Assembly (NCBI GenBank): GCA_965115995.1
Contig: OZ220472.1
Span: 3,038,001-3,102,000 of the forward strand
Source of the DNA: Poriferisodalis sp026713105
Lineage (GTDB): Bacteria > Actinomycetota > Acidimicrobiia > Acidimicrobiales > Poriferisodalaceae
Length of the DNA: 64,000 nt
Direction of reading: 5' to 3'
The notes beneath the pieces were generated by a model, which was not told the origin of the DNA, made no database searches, and was given only the letters and a program-made list of their open reading frames with translations. This document shows positions 1-7,516 of the stretch, piece by piece. The position numbers were made by a program, and so were the translations under genes. Within the stretch, counting starts at the first letter, position 1. Each line of letters starts with the position of its first letter.

Positions 1-86
1 GCCGAGCGGCCGATGCCATAGATGTAGGTGAGCGCGATCTCCACGCGCTTCTCACGCGGTATGTCGACGCCAGCGATTCGGGCCAT
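1..86 (-). CDS. rpsM: 30S ribosomal protein S13, N-terminal part (cut by window edge)
   Basis: The first 28 residues are visible, starting [18 protein letters not shown] and followed by TYIYGIGRS, which is the conserved N-terminus of S13. This protein sits in the head of the 30S subunit and contacts the 50S subunit and P-site tRNA. The gene runs off the left edge of the window. It lies 18 bp downstream of rpmJ on the same strand, the usual order at the end of the spc/alpha cluster. An AGGAGT-like ribosome binding site precedes the ATG. Confidence 0.95.
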
Positions 87-104
87 CGATTCGGGACTCC
101 TGTC

Positions 105-218
105 TTAGCCTTGGCGCTGCTTGTGCCGCGGGTTCGGGCAGATCACCCGAATCCGCCCATGACGGCGGATGACGCGGCACTTGTCGCAGATCTTCTTGAC
201 GCTCGGACGGACTTTCAT
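105..218 (-). CDS. rpmJ: 50S ribosomal protein L36, zinc-binding form
   Basis: This 37-residue protein starts MKVRPSVKKICDKCRVIRRH. C11, C14, C27 and H32 form the zinc ligand set, so it is the C-plus form of L36, which binds 23S rRNA in the large subunit. It is too short for routine ORF calling. The gene lies between adk and rpsM. The infA gene that normally separates adk/map from rpmJ is not here: only 61 bp lie between the adk stop and this start. Confidence 0.95.
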   Translation of the reverse strand: MKVRPSVKKICDKCRVIRRHGRIRVICPNPRHKQRQG

Positions 219-248
219 CGGGTGACCTGCGCTTTAGGCGAGCGAGCA

Positions 249-254
249 AGTATA
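249..254 (-). promoter_or_regulatory. Possible -10 box upstream of rpmJ-rpsM
   Basis: On the minus strand the adk-rpmJ gap contains TATACT, 31 bp upstream of the rpmJ start. No convincing -35 box lies 16 to 18 bp further upstream. This is a prediction by motif only. It would allow rpmJ-rpsM to be transcribed separately from secY-adk. Confidence 0.3.
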
Positions 255-279
255 GGGGTATCGACGGCGGCGACGTTGC

Positions 280-840
280 TCACGGTGCCGCCTCAATGGC
301 GGCCACGATGCGGCCGTGGACCTGTTCGGGTGTGCCGAGGCCGTTCACGGTGACCAGCACGCCCCGGTCGGCGAACAGCTTGCGGAGCGGCGCCGTCTCG
401 GCTTCGTACAACTCCAGCCGGCGGGCAATGGCTTCAGGCGTGTCATCGGCCCTGCCCCGTTCCAGCATCCTGCGGGTCACGACCTCGTCAGGCACATCGA
501 GATCGATGGCTCGCTCAACCGTGTGCGGTGCGAGGAACCCAAACAGGCCCTCAGCCTGGGCCTCGGTGCGCGGAAACCCGTCGCACAAGAAGCCCGGCTC
601 GGTGTCGGGCTCGGTGAGCCGCTGGGCCACGATGCCCAGGATCAATTCGTCGCTGACGAGCTCGCCCGCGTCCATCACCTCTTTGACCTGGCGCCCGAGC
701 TCGGTACCGGCGGCCACCGCAGCTCGAAGCACGTCGCCCGTCGAGATGTGCGCCACGCCGTAGCGCTCCACGAGGAGCTCGCACTGGGTGCCCTTGCCAG
801 CACCCTGCTTGCCCAGAATGACCAGTCGCCGCGTCGTCAT
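280..840 (-). CDS. adk: Adenylate kinase, short-LID type
   Basis: It interconverts ATP and AMP with two ADP in the cytoplasm. The 186-residue protein has a P-loop at 10-18 (GKQGAGKGT) and the DGFPRT motif at 87-92. The LID is short, around RGRADDTPE at 128-136, without the zinc or beta-hairpin insert of long forms; this is typical of actinobacteria. The ATG overlaps the secY stop by one base (TGATG), so the two genes are translationally coupled. The map gene that often follows is missing. Confidence 0.97.
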   Translation of the reverse strand: MTTRRLVILGKQGAGKGTQCELLVERYGVAHISTGDVLRAAVAAGTELGRQVKEVMDAGELVSDELILGIVAQRLTEPDTEPGFLCDGFPRTEAQAEGLFGFLAPHTVERAIDLDVPDEVVTRRMLERGRADDTPEAIARRLELYEAETAPLRKLFADRGVLVTVNGLGTPEQVHGRIVAAIEAAP

Positions 841-2168
841 CAGGCGAGGAATCCTTCGTAGTTGCGCATCAGCAGCTGGCTGTCGACCTGCTTCATGGTC
901 TCCAGCGCCACGCCGGAGGCGATCAGGATCGACACGCCGCCGAAGCCGATTGCGGCACCTGCACCGCCGCTGCCGAGCGCATCAAGATCACTCGTCAGCG
1001 ACAGCAGCACGCTGGGCAGCAGCGCCACGGCTGCGATGAACATTGCGCCGGGCAGCGTGATGCGGTTCAGCACTCTGGCCAAGTACCGCTCGGTCTGGGG
1101 ACCCGGCCGGATGCCGGGAATGAAGCCGCCCTGCTTGCGGATGTTGTCGGCCTGGCGCACCGGATCGAACGAGATGGCGGTGTAGAAGTATGCGAAACCG
1201 ACTATCAACCCGCCGAAGAACAGGATGTAGGCGATGTTGTCAGGCTGGGTGAGGTAGTCATCGACTGCGGTCTGCAACCAGCCCCAGTTTGCGACATTCG
1301 ATAGCAGCACCGGCAGGAACAGGATCGAGCTGGCGAAGATGACCGGGATCACGCCCGACTGGTTGACCTTCAGCGGGATGTAGGTGTTCTGCCCGCCGTA
1401 CAGCCGGCGCCCTACCTGTCGGCGGGAGAACTGCACCGGGATGCGCCGCTGGCCCTGCTCGATGAAGATGATCGCCACCATCATTCCGGTCGCCACGATG
1501 ATCGCGGCCGCCAGGTACACCGTGCCCTGCACCGCCAGCAGGCGGGCCCCGTCGAAGGGAATCGTGGACACGACCGAGGCAAAGATCAGCAGCGACATGC
1601 CGTTGCCGACGCCGCGCTGGCTGATCAGCTCGCCCATCCACATGAGCAGTGCCGTGCCTGCGGTCAGCGACAGGATCACCAGGGCCACCCGGTTGAAGGT
1701 GAAGTCGGGGATGACGATGACACCAGCGGTGTTGCCCAGTGCAGTGCCCTGCCCACGGCCGAAGATGAACGTGATGCCCGTGGCCTGCACGAACGCAATG
1801 CCCAGCGTGAGGTAGCGGGTGTACTGAGTCAGCTTCCTCTGCCCTACCGCGCCCTGCTGCTGGAGCTGCTCGAAGCGCGGGATCGCCACGGTGAGAATCT
1901 GGATGATGATCGAGGCCGTGATGTACGGCATGATCCCCAACGCGAAGATCGCGAACCGCGTGAGCGCTCCACCGGAGAACAGATTCAGCAGCGCTAGCAC
2001 GCCACCGCTCGAGCTGGCCTGCTCGCGCAGCGACACCACGGCGTCGAAATCGATGCCCGGCACCGGCACCTGAGAGCCCAGCCGGTACGCCGCAATGATG
2101 AACAACGTGAACAAGATCTTCTGGCGCAGGTCTGCGATCCGGAAGATGTTGCGCATATGGCCAAGCAC
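840..2168 (-). CDS. secY: Preprotein translocase channel subunit SecY
   Basis: SecY is the pore of the SecYEG translocon in the cytoplasmic membrane. The 442-residue protein has about ten hydrophobic segments and begins with the typical amphipathic stretch RNIFRIADLRQKILFTLF. The GTG at 2168 is chosen as start because a GGGG-containing ribosome binding site lies just upstream, after the rplO stop. An ATG four codons later (2156) would be too far from it. The gene sits 9 bp after rplO and is coupled to adk. Confidence 0.97.
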   Translation of the reverse strand: MLGHMRNIFRIADLRQKILFTLFIIAAYRLGSQVPVPGIDFDAVVSLREQASSSGGVLALLNLFSGGALTRFAIFALGIMPYITASIIIQILTVAIPRFEQLQQQGAVGQRKLTQYTRYLTLGIAFVQATGITFIFGRGQGTALGNTAGVIVIPDFTFNRVALVILSLTAGTALLMWMGELISQRGVGNGMSLLIFASVVSTIPFDGARLLAVQGTVYLAAAIIVATGMMVAIIFIEQGQRRIPVQFSRRQVGRRLYGGQNTYIPLKVNQSGVIPVIFASSILFLPVLLSNVANWGWLQTAVDDYLTQPDNIAYILFFGGLIVGFAYFYTAISFDPVRQADNIRKQGGFIPGIRPGPQTERYLARVLNRITLPGAMFIAAVALLPSVLLSLTSDLDALGSGGAGAAIGFGGVSILIASGVALETMKQVDSQLLMRNYEGFLA

Positions 2169-2177
2169 GACGAGCCC

Positions 2178-2669
2178 CTAGCGATTGGTGTGCTGGTTGC
2201 CCTGGGCGGGTGGCCGCGGGCCGCCGAAGGTGGGCGACAGGATCTCGATGCTGCCGCCGGCGCTCTCGATGGCGGACCGCGCCGAGCCCGACACCGCGTG
2301 GGCTTTCACCGTGACCGACCGGTTGATCTCGCCGCGCCCGAGAATCTTGACCATGGAGCCCTTGGAGACCAAGCCGCGAGCCCGCAGCTCGTCGGGTGTG
2401 ATCTCGTCGAGGCCGCAATCTTCGAGGGTGTCGAGATTGATCGGCTGGTACTCGACACGGAACGGGTTCTTGAAGCCCTTGCGCTTGGGAACGCGCACTT
2501 GCAGCGGCAGCTGACCGCCCTCGTACCAGATGGGAACGGTGCCACGAGCGCGCGTTCCCTTGGTGCCGCGGCCTGCGGTCTTGCCGCCCTTGCCGCTGGT
2601 GCCGCGCGCTACGCGCTTGCGCTTGCGCTTCGATCCTGGCGGCGGGGCCAGGTCATGCAGTCTCAGCAT
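2178..2669 (-). CDS. rplO: 50S ribosomal protein L15
   Basis: This 163-residue protein starts MLRLHDLAPPPGSKRKRKRV, with a Gly/Arg/Lys-rich N-terminal region that threads into 23S rRNA. The start at 2669 is preferred over an upstream in-frame codon because GGAGG lies six bases before it. It overlaps the 3' end of rpmD by 17 bp, so its ribosome binding site is inside rpmD. It is followed by secY, the standard spc order. Confidence 0.95.
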   Translation of the reverse strand: MLRLHDLAPPPGSKRKRKRVARGTSGKGGKTAGRGTKGTRARGTVPIWYEGGQLPLQVRVPKRKGFKNPFRVEYQPINLDTLEDCGLDEITPDELRARGLVSKGSMVKILGRGEINRSVTVKAHAVSGSARSAIESAGGSIEILSPTFGGPRPPAQGNQHTNR

Positions 2670-2880
2670 CGCCGACCTCCTGGGAAGTGACATGTTCGAC
2701 CGTGATCAGATGACTCACCTTGCGCAGCATGCCGCGGATCTCAGGTCGATCTGGCAGCGTATGACTGCGGCCGATCTTGCCGAGCCCCAGCGCGCGCAGT
2801 GCGCCGCGTGCCTTGGGCTTGGCCCCGATGGCGGACCGCACCTGGGTCACCACGATCTGGGGGGTGCTGGAGGCATTCAT
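2653..2880 (-). CDS. rpmD: 50S ribosomal protein L30
   Basis: This 75-residue protein carries the L30 core (IVVTQVRSAIGAKPKARGAL, then the HTLPDRPEIRGM segment). It is a small alpha-beta protein at the surface of the large subunit. The ATG overlaps the rpsE stop (ATGA), and its 3' end overlaps rplO. An ORF with an upstream start exists but would extend into rpsE; the family length and the overlap favour 2880. The C-terminal tail is about a dozen residues longer than the minimal L30. Confidence 0.93.
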   Translation of the reverse strand: MNASSTPQIVVTQVRSAIGAKPKARGALRALGLGKIGRSHTLPDRPEIRGMLRKVSHLITVEHVTSQEVGDAETA

Positions 2881-3569
2881 GACGCAGCGCCCGCTCGGGT
2901 CTCGCTCAGCTTGCGAGTGCGCTCTGTCTCCCGGTACGCCTCCAGCAGGCCCGCGGGGATGCACTCCTCAGCTGACAGCCCGCGCAGCTTGGCCACTTCG
3001 TCGGGACGCTTCAGGGCCGCGAGACCCGCGATGGTGGCGCGAGCGACGTTGATGTGATTGGACGAGCCGAGCGACTTGGCCAGCACATCGCTGATGCCGG
3101 CCTCCTCGAGGATCGCCCTGGCCGCGCCGCCAGCGATGACCCCGGTGCCGGGCGCCGCCGGCTGCAGCAGCACCTTGCCGGCGCCCATGACTCCCAGCAC
3201 AGGATGGATGATGGTGGAGCCGGCCAGCGGCACGTCGAAGAGGCTCTTGCGGGCTTCCTCGGTGCCCTTCTGAATTGCCAGCGGCACTTCCTTGGCCTTG
3301 CCGTAGCCCAGGCCGACCCGCCCGGCGCCGTCGCCGATCACCACGAGCGCGGAGAACGAGAATCGGCGCCCGCCCTTGACCACCTTGGCCACGCGGTTGA
3401 TGTCGATCACCCGCGACTCGCGCAGGCCGTCGTCGCCGCTGTTTCGGGGGTTGTCAAACTGGCGATCACGCGGACGACGGCCGCCGCCGCGCTCGTTGCC
3501 GCCGCGCCCTCTCTCGTTGCTGCCGCGCTCCCGCTCGGGACGGGGATCTGAGGTTGGTGTATCTGTCAC
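2877..3569 (-). CDS. rpsE: 30S ribosomal protein S5
   Basis: S5 helps form the mRNA entry site and affects decoding fidelity. The 230-residue protein begins at a GTG with GGGAGG a few bases upstream; an upstream start would overlap rplR extensively. Residues about 8-40 are Arg, Gly, Asn and Glu rich (repeats such as RGSNERGRGGNERGG). This low-complexity N-terminal extension is followed by the double-stranded-RNA-binding and core domains (VVKGGRRFSFSALVVIGDG, GYGKAKEVP). Confidence 0.95.
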   Translation of the reverse strand: MTDTPTSDPRPERERGSNERGRGGNERGGGRRPRDRQFDNPRNSGDDGLRESRVIDINRVAKVVKGGRRFSFSALVVIGDGAGRVGLGYGKAKEVPLAIQKGTEEARKSLFDVPLAGSTIIHPVLGVMGAGKVLLQPAAPGTGVIAGGAARAILEEAGISDVLAKSLGSSNHINVARATIAGLAALKRPDEVAKLRGLSAEECIPAGLLEAYRETERTRKLSETRAGAAS

Positions 3570-3579
3570 GAGTCCTCCC

Positions 3580-3933
3580 TCAGAACTCCAGGCCGCCCTC
3601 GCGGGCAGCATCTGCAAGGGCCGCGACGCGGCCGTGGTATCGGTTGCCACCGCGGTCGAAGGTGACCGTGGTCGTGCCCGCCGCACGGGCGCGCTCGGCA
3701 ATGAGCCGACCGATCTCGCCGGCGGCCGCGATGTTGCCGCCGCCCGTCACCGCAGCCTCGCGCGATGACGCAGCAGCAAGCGTGCGGCCTGTTTCGTCGT
3801 CGATGAGCTGTGCGCTGATGTGACGGTTCGACCGGAAGACCGCGAGGCGCGGGCGCTCTGCGGTGCCCGTCACCTTCTTGCGGACGCGGCGACGGCGGCG
3901 GTCGCGCCGGGTCGCCTTCGTGGAAGCACTCAC
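3580..3933 (-). CDS. rplR: 50S ribosomal protein L18
   Basis: This 117-residue protein has the basic N-terminal tail (RRDRRRRRVRKKV) and the core RLAVFRSNRHISAQLIDD. L18 binds 5S rRNA together with L5 and L25. The start overlaps the rplF stop as ATGA. It lies 10 bp upstream of rpsE. Confidence 0.96.
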   Translation of the reverse strand: MSASTKATRRDRRRRRVRKKVTGTAERPRLAVFRSNRHISAQLIDDETGRTLAAASSREAAVTGGGNIAAAGEIGRLIAERARAAGTTTVTFDRGGNRYHGRVAALADAAREGGLEF

Positions 3934-4499
3934 TTTGCGGCCTTCCCTGCTTTGCGCAGCACGCGCTCGTCGAGGTAGCGAATCCCCTTGCCCTTGTAGG
4001 GCTCGGGCTTGCGCAGCGCACGGATGTTGGCCGCGACCTGCCCGACGAGCTGCTTGTCGATGCCCTTCACGATGATCGACGTCTGGTTCGGCACTTCGAA
4101 GCTGATGCCGTCGGGTGCCGAGACGGGCACGGTATGGCTGAACCCCAACGACAGCTCCAGCGCCGACGGCCCTCTCGCTGCCGCGCGGTATCCCACGCCC
4201 ACGATCTGCAGTTCCTTGGCGAAGCCCTGCGACACGCCCTGGACCATGTTGGCGATCAGCGCCCGGCTCAGCCCGTGCAGCGAACGCTGCGAGCGACTGT
4301 CGTCGGCTCGCTCCACGACGGCCTCGCCGTCGCCGAGGCGGACCCGGATGCCCGCAGCCAGCGTCCGCGTGAGCTCGCCACCGGGACCGCTGACGGTCAC
4401 CACGGGGCCGGACACCGAGCCGGCCACGTCCGCGGCGGGCTCCGCCGTGACCGTCACCCCGTCGGGAATCGAGATGGGCGTCTTGCCCACGCGTGACAT
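3930..4499 (-). CDS. rplF: 50S ribosomal protein L6
   Basis: This 189-residue protein begins MSRVGKTPISIPDGV and ends with the conserved EPYKGKGIRYLDERVLRKAGK block, which binds 23S rRNA near the sarcin-ricin loop and the factor-binding site. It is slightly longer than the usual 175-180 residues because of an Ala/Ser/Gly-rich insertion near residues 18-35. It lies 9 bp after rpsH and overlaps rplR. Confidence 0.96.
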   Translation of the reverse strand: MSRVGKTPISIPDGVTVTAEPAADVAGSVSGPVVTVSGPGGELTRTLAAGIRVRLGDGEAVVERADDSRSQRSLHGLSRALIANMVQGVSQGFAKELQIVGVGYRAAARGPSALELSLGFSHTVPVSAPDGISFEVPNQTSIIVKGIDKQLVGQVAANIRALRKPEPYKGKGIRYLDERVLRKAGKAAK

Positions 4500-4508
4500 C
4501 GTCGCCTC

Positions 4509-4910
4509 CTACCAGACGTAACAGAGGATCTCGCCGCCCATGCGGTTGCGGCGGGCCTCTCGATCGGTCATCAAGCCCCGGCTCGTCGACAGCACGGCAA
4601 TACCGAGGCCGCCGAGTACGCGGGGAACTTTGTCGGACTTGGTGTACACCCGCAGACCTGGCTTGGAGATGCGCTGCATCCCCGAGATGGTGCGATCCCG
4701 GTCGCCGGTGTACTTCAGATTGATGGTGAGCGTCCGGGCGGGACCGGTGGCGTCGTTCACCTGATAGTCGCTCACATAGCCCTCACGCTTGAGGATCGCC
4801 GCAAGGCGCTCCTTTTGCTTCGAGGACGGCATGGCCACCTCGTCCTTGAACACCATGTTTGCGTTGCGGATGCGAGTGAGCATGTCCGCTATGGGGTCGG
4901 TCATCGACAT
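4509..4910 (-). CDS. rpsH: 30S ribosomal protein S8
   Basis: This 133-residue protein starts MSMTDPIADMLTRIRNANMV and contains the conserved end STSRGLMTDREARRNRMGGE. S8 is a primary 16S rRNA binder in the 30S platform, and in some bacteria it represses the spc operon. A start two codons later (4904) is equally compatible with the family. It lies 13 bp after rpsN. Confidence 0.96.
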   Translation of the reverse strand: MSMTDPIADMLTRIRNANMVFKDEVAMPSSKQKERLAAILKREGYVSDYQVNDATGPARTLTINLKYTGDRDRTISGMQRISKPGLRVYTKSDKVPRVLGGLGIAVLSTSRGLMTDREARRNRMGGEILCYVW

Positions 4911-4923
4911 GCGGGCACCTCCC

Positions 4924-5109
4924 TCACCAACTGGCCTTGGTCACGCCGGGCACCTCGCCGGCATGGACCATCTTGCGGAGGCACACTCGACACAGCCCGA
5001 ACTTGCGGTACACCGACCGCGGTCGACCGCACACGCGGCAGCGGGTGTAGGCGCGCACCTTGAACTTGGGAGTGCGCTGCTGTTTGTTGACGAGTGCCTT
5101 CTTGGCCAT
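4924..5109 (-). CDS. rpsZ: 30S ribosomal protein S14, zinc-binding (type Z)
   Basis: This 61-residue protein has two CxxC pairs, C24/C27 and C40/C43, which bind one zinc. It is the short S14 form found in actinobacteria and firmicutes, as opposed to the long zinc-free paralog. It starts MAKKALVNKQQRTPKFKV with an AGGGAGT ribosome binding site upstream. The position between rplE and rpsH is canonical. Confidence 0.96.
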   Translation of the reverse strand: MAKKALVNKQQRTPKFKVRAYTRCRVCGRPRSVYRKFGLCRVCLRKMVHAGEVPGVTKASW

Positions 5110-5138
5110 CAGTACTCCCTTTGTGAAGTAGTCGGGCG

Positions 5139-5738
5139 CTATGCCGTTGGGTTTTGGCGGAATGGGAAGCCGAGCGCAACCAGAAGGGCACGTCCGCCCT
5201 CGTCGTCGGCGGCTGACGTCACGAGCGTGACGTCCATGCCGCGTACCTGGTTGACGCTGTCGTAATCGATCTCTGGAAAGACCAGCTGTTCGGTGATGCC
5301 GAACGTGTAGTTGCCGTGTCCGTCGAAGCTGCGTGGCGACAGGCCGCGGAAGTCGCGGATGCGGGGAATGGCCAACGACACGAGACGGTCGTAGAACTCC
5401 CACATCCGGTCGCGGCGCATCGTGACTCGGGCTCCGATCGCGTTGCCCTCGCGCAGCTTGAATCCCGCGATGGACTGTTTTGCCCGCGTCACTGCCGGGC
5501 GCTGACCGCAGATGCGGCTGAGATCCTCAATGGCGCCCTCAAGCAGGGCTCGATTCGTCAGCGCCGCGCCCACGCCCATGTTCACGCTGATCTTCGTCAG
5601 CGCAGGTACCTGCATGACGTTGGCAAGCCCGAGTTCGTCCTGCAGCTGAGCCCTGATGGTGTCGCGGTACAGCACCTTCATACGCGGTTCGGGCCGCGCT
5701 GGGTTGGTGTCCACCGGTTGGGCTTCGGTGACGCTCAT
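5139..5738 (-). CDS. rplE: 50S ribosomal protein L5
   Basis: L5 binds 5S rRNA and contacts P-site tRNA at the top of the 50S subunit. The 199-residue protein has an N-terminal tail of about 18 residues (MSVTEAQPVDTNPARPEPR) before the conserved core, which includes KISVNMGVG and REGNAIGARVTMR. The ATG at 5738 is preceded by GGAGGAG and overlaps the rplX stop (ATGA). A longer upstream ORF is not needed. Confidence 0.96.
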   Translation of the reverse strand: MSVTEAQPVDTNPARPEPRMKVLYRDTIRAQLQDELGLANVMQVPALTKISVNMGVGAALTNRALLEGAIEDLSRICGQRPAVTRAKQSIAGFKLREGNAIGARVTMRRDRMWEFYDRLVSLAIPRIRDFRGLSPRSFDGHGNYTFGITEQLVFPEIDYDSVNQVRGMDVTLVTSAADDEGGRALLVALGFPFRQNPTA

Positions 5739-6073
5739 GGCAGCTCCTCCCCGGAGGCCCGGTGGTAGCGCACCTTGCGACCGCCCTCGAATCGAAAGCC
5801 GACCCGACCCGGCTGGCCGGTACGCGGGCACACCACCGCCACGTTCGACACGTCGACCGGCAGGAGGTAGTCGATGATCTGGCCCTCCTGGTTCTGCTGG
5901 GAGGGTCGCTGGTGCTTGTGCCCCACATTCACGCCTTCGACGGTGAGTCGGCGTCGGGACAGATCCACCGACACCACCTCGCCCTCTTTGCCCTTGTCGG
6001 GGCCGGACATCACGCGCACGGTGTCGCCCTTGCGGACTCGCAGCCGTGGGAGTTGATTCTTCTGGCGTGCCAT
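5735..6073 (-). CDS. rplX: 50S ribosomal protein L24
   Basis: This 112-residue protein carries a KOW motif at about 13-40 (VRKGDTVRVMSGPDKGKEG) and the RRLTVEGVNVGHKHQRPSQQ segment. L24 is an early 50S assembly protein near the exit-tunnel mouth. It starts 13 bp after the rplN stop and ends overlapping the rplE start. Confidence 0.96.
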   Translation of the reverse strand: MARQKNQLPRLRVRKGDTVRVMSGPDKGKEGEVVSVDLSRRRLTVEGVNVGHKHQRPSQQNQEGQIIDYLLPVDVSNVAVVCPRTGQPGRVGFRFEGGRKVRYHRASGEELP

Positions 6074-6086
6074 CACCTCACCCCCG

Positions 6087-6455
6087 TCACAGAACTTCCG
6101 GTGCGAGCGACACGATGCGCATGAAGCGCTTGTCGCGGAGCTCGCGGCCGACGGGACCGAAAATGCGGGTGCCGCGCGGCTGGCGATTGTCGTCGACGAG
6201 CACCGCAGCGTTCTCGTCGAATCGGATGTAGCTGCCGTCAGGGCGCCGGCGCTCCTTGCGTGTGCGCACCACGACACAGCGCACCACGTCGCCCTTGCGT
6301 ACGGCTGCGCCGGGGATGGCGTCCTTGACGGTGGCGATGAACACGTCGCCGATCGAGGCGTAGCGCCGACCCGTACCACCGAGCACGCGGATGCACAGCA
6401 CCTCGCGTGCACCGGAATTGTCGGCGACCTTGAGCCTGGACTCTTGCTGGATCAT
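6087..6455 (-). CDS. rplN: 50S ribosomal protein L14
   Basis: At 122 residues this is exactly the usual L14 length. It begins MIQQESRLKVADNSGAREVL and contains GTGRRYASIGDVFIATVK. L14 lies at the subunit interface and contacts 16S rRNA helix 14. It starts 4 bp after the rpsQ stop. Confidence 0.97.
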   Translation of the reverse strand: MIQQESRLKVADNSGAREVLCIRVLGGTGRRYASIGDVFIATVKDAIPGAAVRKGDVVRCVVVRTRKERRRPDGSYIRFDENAAVLVDDNRQPRGTRIFGPVGRELRDKRFMRIVSLAPEVL

Positions 6456-6459
6456 GGTG

Positions 6460-6738
6460 TCACCGCGCCCGTTCGATGATCTCCACCAAGCGCCAGCGCT
6501 TGGTCTTCGAGATCGGTCGGGTCTCCATGACGCGCACCCGGTCGCCCGGGCGAGTGTCTCCCGCGGGGTCATGGACGTACAGCTTCTTGGTGCGCTGAAC
6601 GGTCTTGAAGTAGCGGGGATGGCGCACGCGCTCGGTCACCGAGACGACCGCTGTGCGCTCCATCTTGGTGGAGGTAACGATCCCCTCACGTACCTTGCGC
6701 CGGTTGCGCTCGACGGCCTCGGCAGTCTCTGTGCTCAT
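6460..6738 (-). CDS. rpsQ: 30S ribosomal protein S17
   Basis: This 92-residue OB-fold protein carries the core GIVTSTKMERTAVVSV and YVHDPAGDTRPGDRVRVMET. It is a primary 16S rRNA binder in the 30S body. Its ATG overlaps the rpmC stop as ATGA, so rpmC, with its repetitive tail, is translationally coupled to rpsQ. Confidence 0.96.
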   Translation of the reverse strand: MSTETAEAVERNRRKVREGIVTSTKMERTAVVSVTERVRHPRYFKTVQRTKKLYVHDPAGDTRPGDRVRVMETRPISKTKRWRLVEIIERAR

Positions 6739-7100
6739 GACTGATCTCCTGTCGAAGCTGCGCTGTCCGCGGCCGAGCTTTGCGAGGCGCCAGCCGACAC
6801 AGCGGCCGAGCCCTGCGAGGCGCCAACCAGCCCAGCGGGCGAGCCCTGCGAGGCGCCAGCCGACACAGCAGCCGAGCCCTGCGAGGCGTTGGCTTGCAGC
6901 TCGGCAGCGGCAATCTCGCGCTCGCGCAGCACGGTATGAATGCGGGCGATATCCCGCTTGGTCGCAGCCACCTGCGCGGAGTTGTCGAGCTGCCCGGTGG
7001 CGAACGCAAAGCGCAGATTGAACAGTTCTTTGCGGGCACTGTCGAGCTCGTCGAACAGCTGATCGTCCGACAGGGTTCGAAGCGTCAAGGCCTTCGCCAT
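6735..7100 (-). CDS. rpmC: 50S ribosomal protein L29 with repetitive C-terminal extension
   Basis: The first 65 or so residues are ordinary L29 (helical hairpin, DELDSARKELFNLRFAFATG, then the ARIHTVLREREI end), which sits by the exit tunnel and contacts SRP and trigger factor. Residues about 72-121 are an extension absent from standard L29 (60-75 residues). It is built from an 11-residue unit resembling ASQGSAAVSAG repeated about four times. The ATG follows GAGGAGG and overlaps the rplP stop (TGATG). The tail must be translated for coupling to rpsQ. Confidence 0.93.
   Translation of the reverse strand: MAKALTLRTLSDDQLFDELDSARKELFNLRFAFATGQLDNSAQVAATKRDIARIHTVLREREIAAAELQANASQGSAAVSAGASQGSPAGLVGASQGSAAVSAGASQSSAADSAASTGDQS
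6772..6888 (-). repeat. 33-bp tandem repeat in the rpmC 3' end
   Basis: Copies start at 6772, 6805, 6838 and 6871, exactly 33 bp apart, with the forward-strand core GAGCCCTGCGAGGCGCCA. The period is eleven codons, so copy-number change keeps the rpmC frame. Units one and three are nearly identical, unit two differs in the second half, and unit four fades into unique sequence. Confidence 0.9.
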
Positions 7101-7516
7101 CAGATGGCCTCCTCTCGGGAGATCACCCGCGCCCGGATGGGCAGCTTCTGGATGGCGCGCTCCATAGCGCCACGAGCCAGCTCGGCGTTGACGCCGCCTA
7201 GTTCGAACATCACCCGGCCGGGCTTCACCACGGCCACCCACTTCTCCGGATTGCCCTTGCCTGATCCCATGCGGGTCTCAGCGGGCTTGGCAGTGACGGG
7301 CTTGTCGGGGAAGATGTTGATCCAGACCTTCCCGCCGCGCTTGACATGGCGGGTCATGGCGATGCGGGCAGCCTCAATCTGGCGGGCAGTGATCCACCCC
7401 GGCTCCAGCGCCTGGATGCCGTAGTCGCCGAAGTGCACGACGGTGCCACCCTTGGTGCGGCCTTTCATGCGGCCGCGATGCGCCTTGCGGTACTTCACCT
7501 TGCGGGGCATCAGCAT
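7100..7516 (-). CDS. rplP: 50S ribosomal protein L16
   Basis: This 138-residue protein starts MLMPRKVKYRKAHRGRMKGR, the family N-terminus, and includes GKVWINIFPDKPVTAKPAE. L16 organises A-site tRNA binding in the 50S. The ATG at 7516 overlaps the rpsC stop by one base (TGATG); the second ATG two codons on is less likely because the MLMPRK form is conserved. Confidence 0.96.
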   Translation of the reverse strand: MLMPRKVKYRKAHRGRMKGRTKGGTVVHFGDYGIQALEPGWITARQIEAARIAMTRHVKRGGKVWINIFPDKPVTAKPAETRMGSGKGNPEKWVAVVKPGRVMFELGGVNAELARGAMERAIQKLPIRARVISREEAI

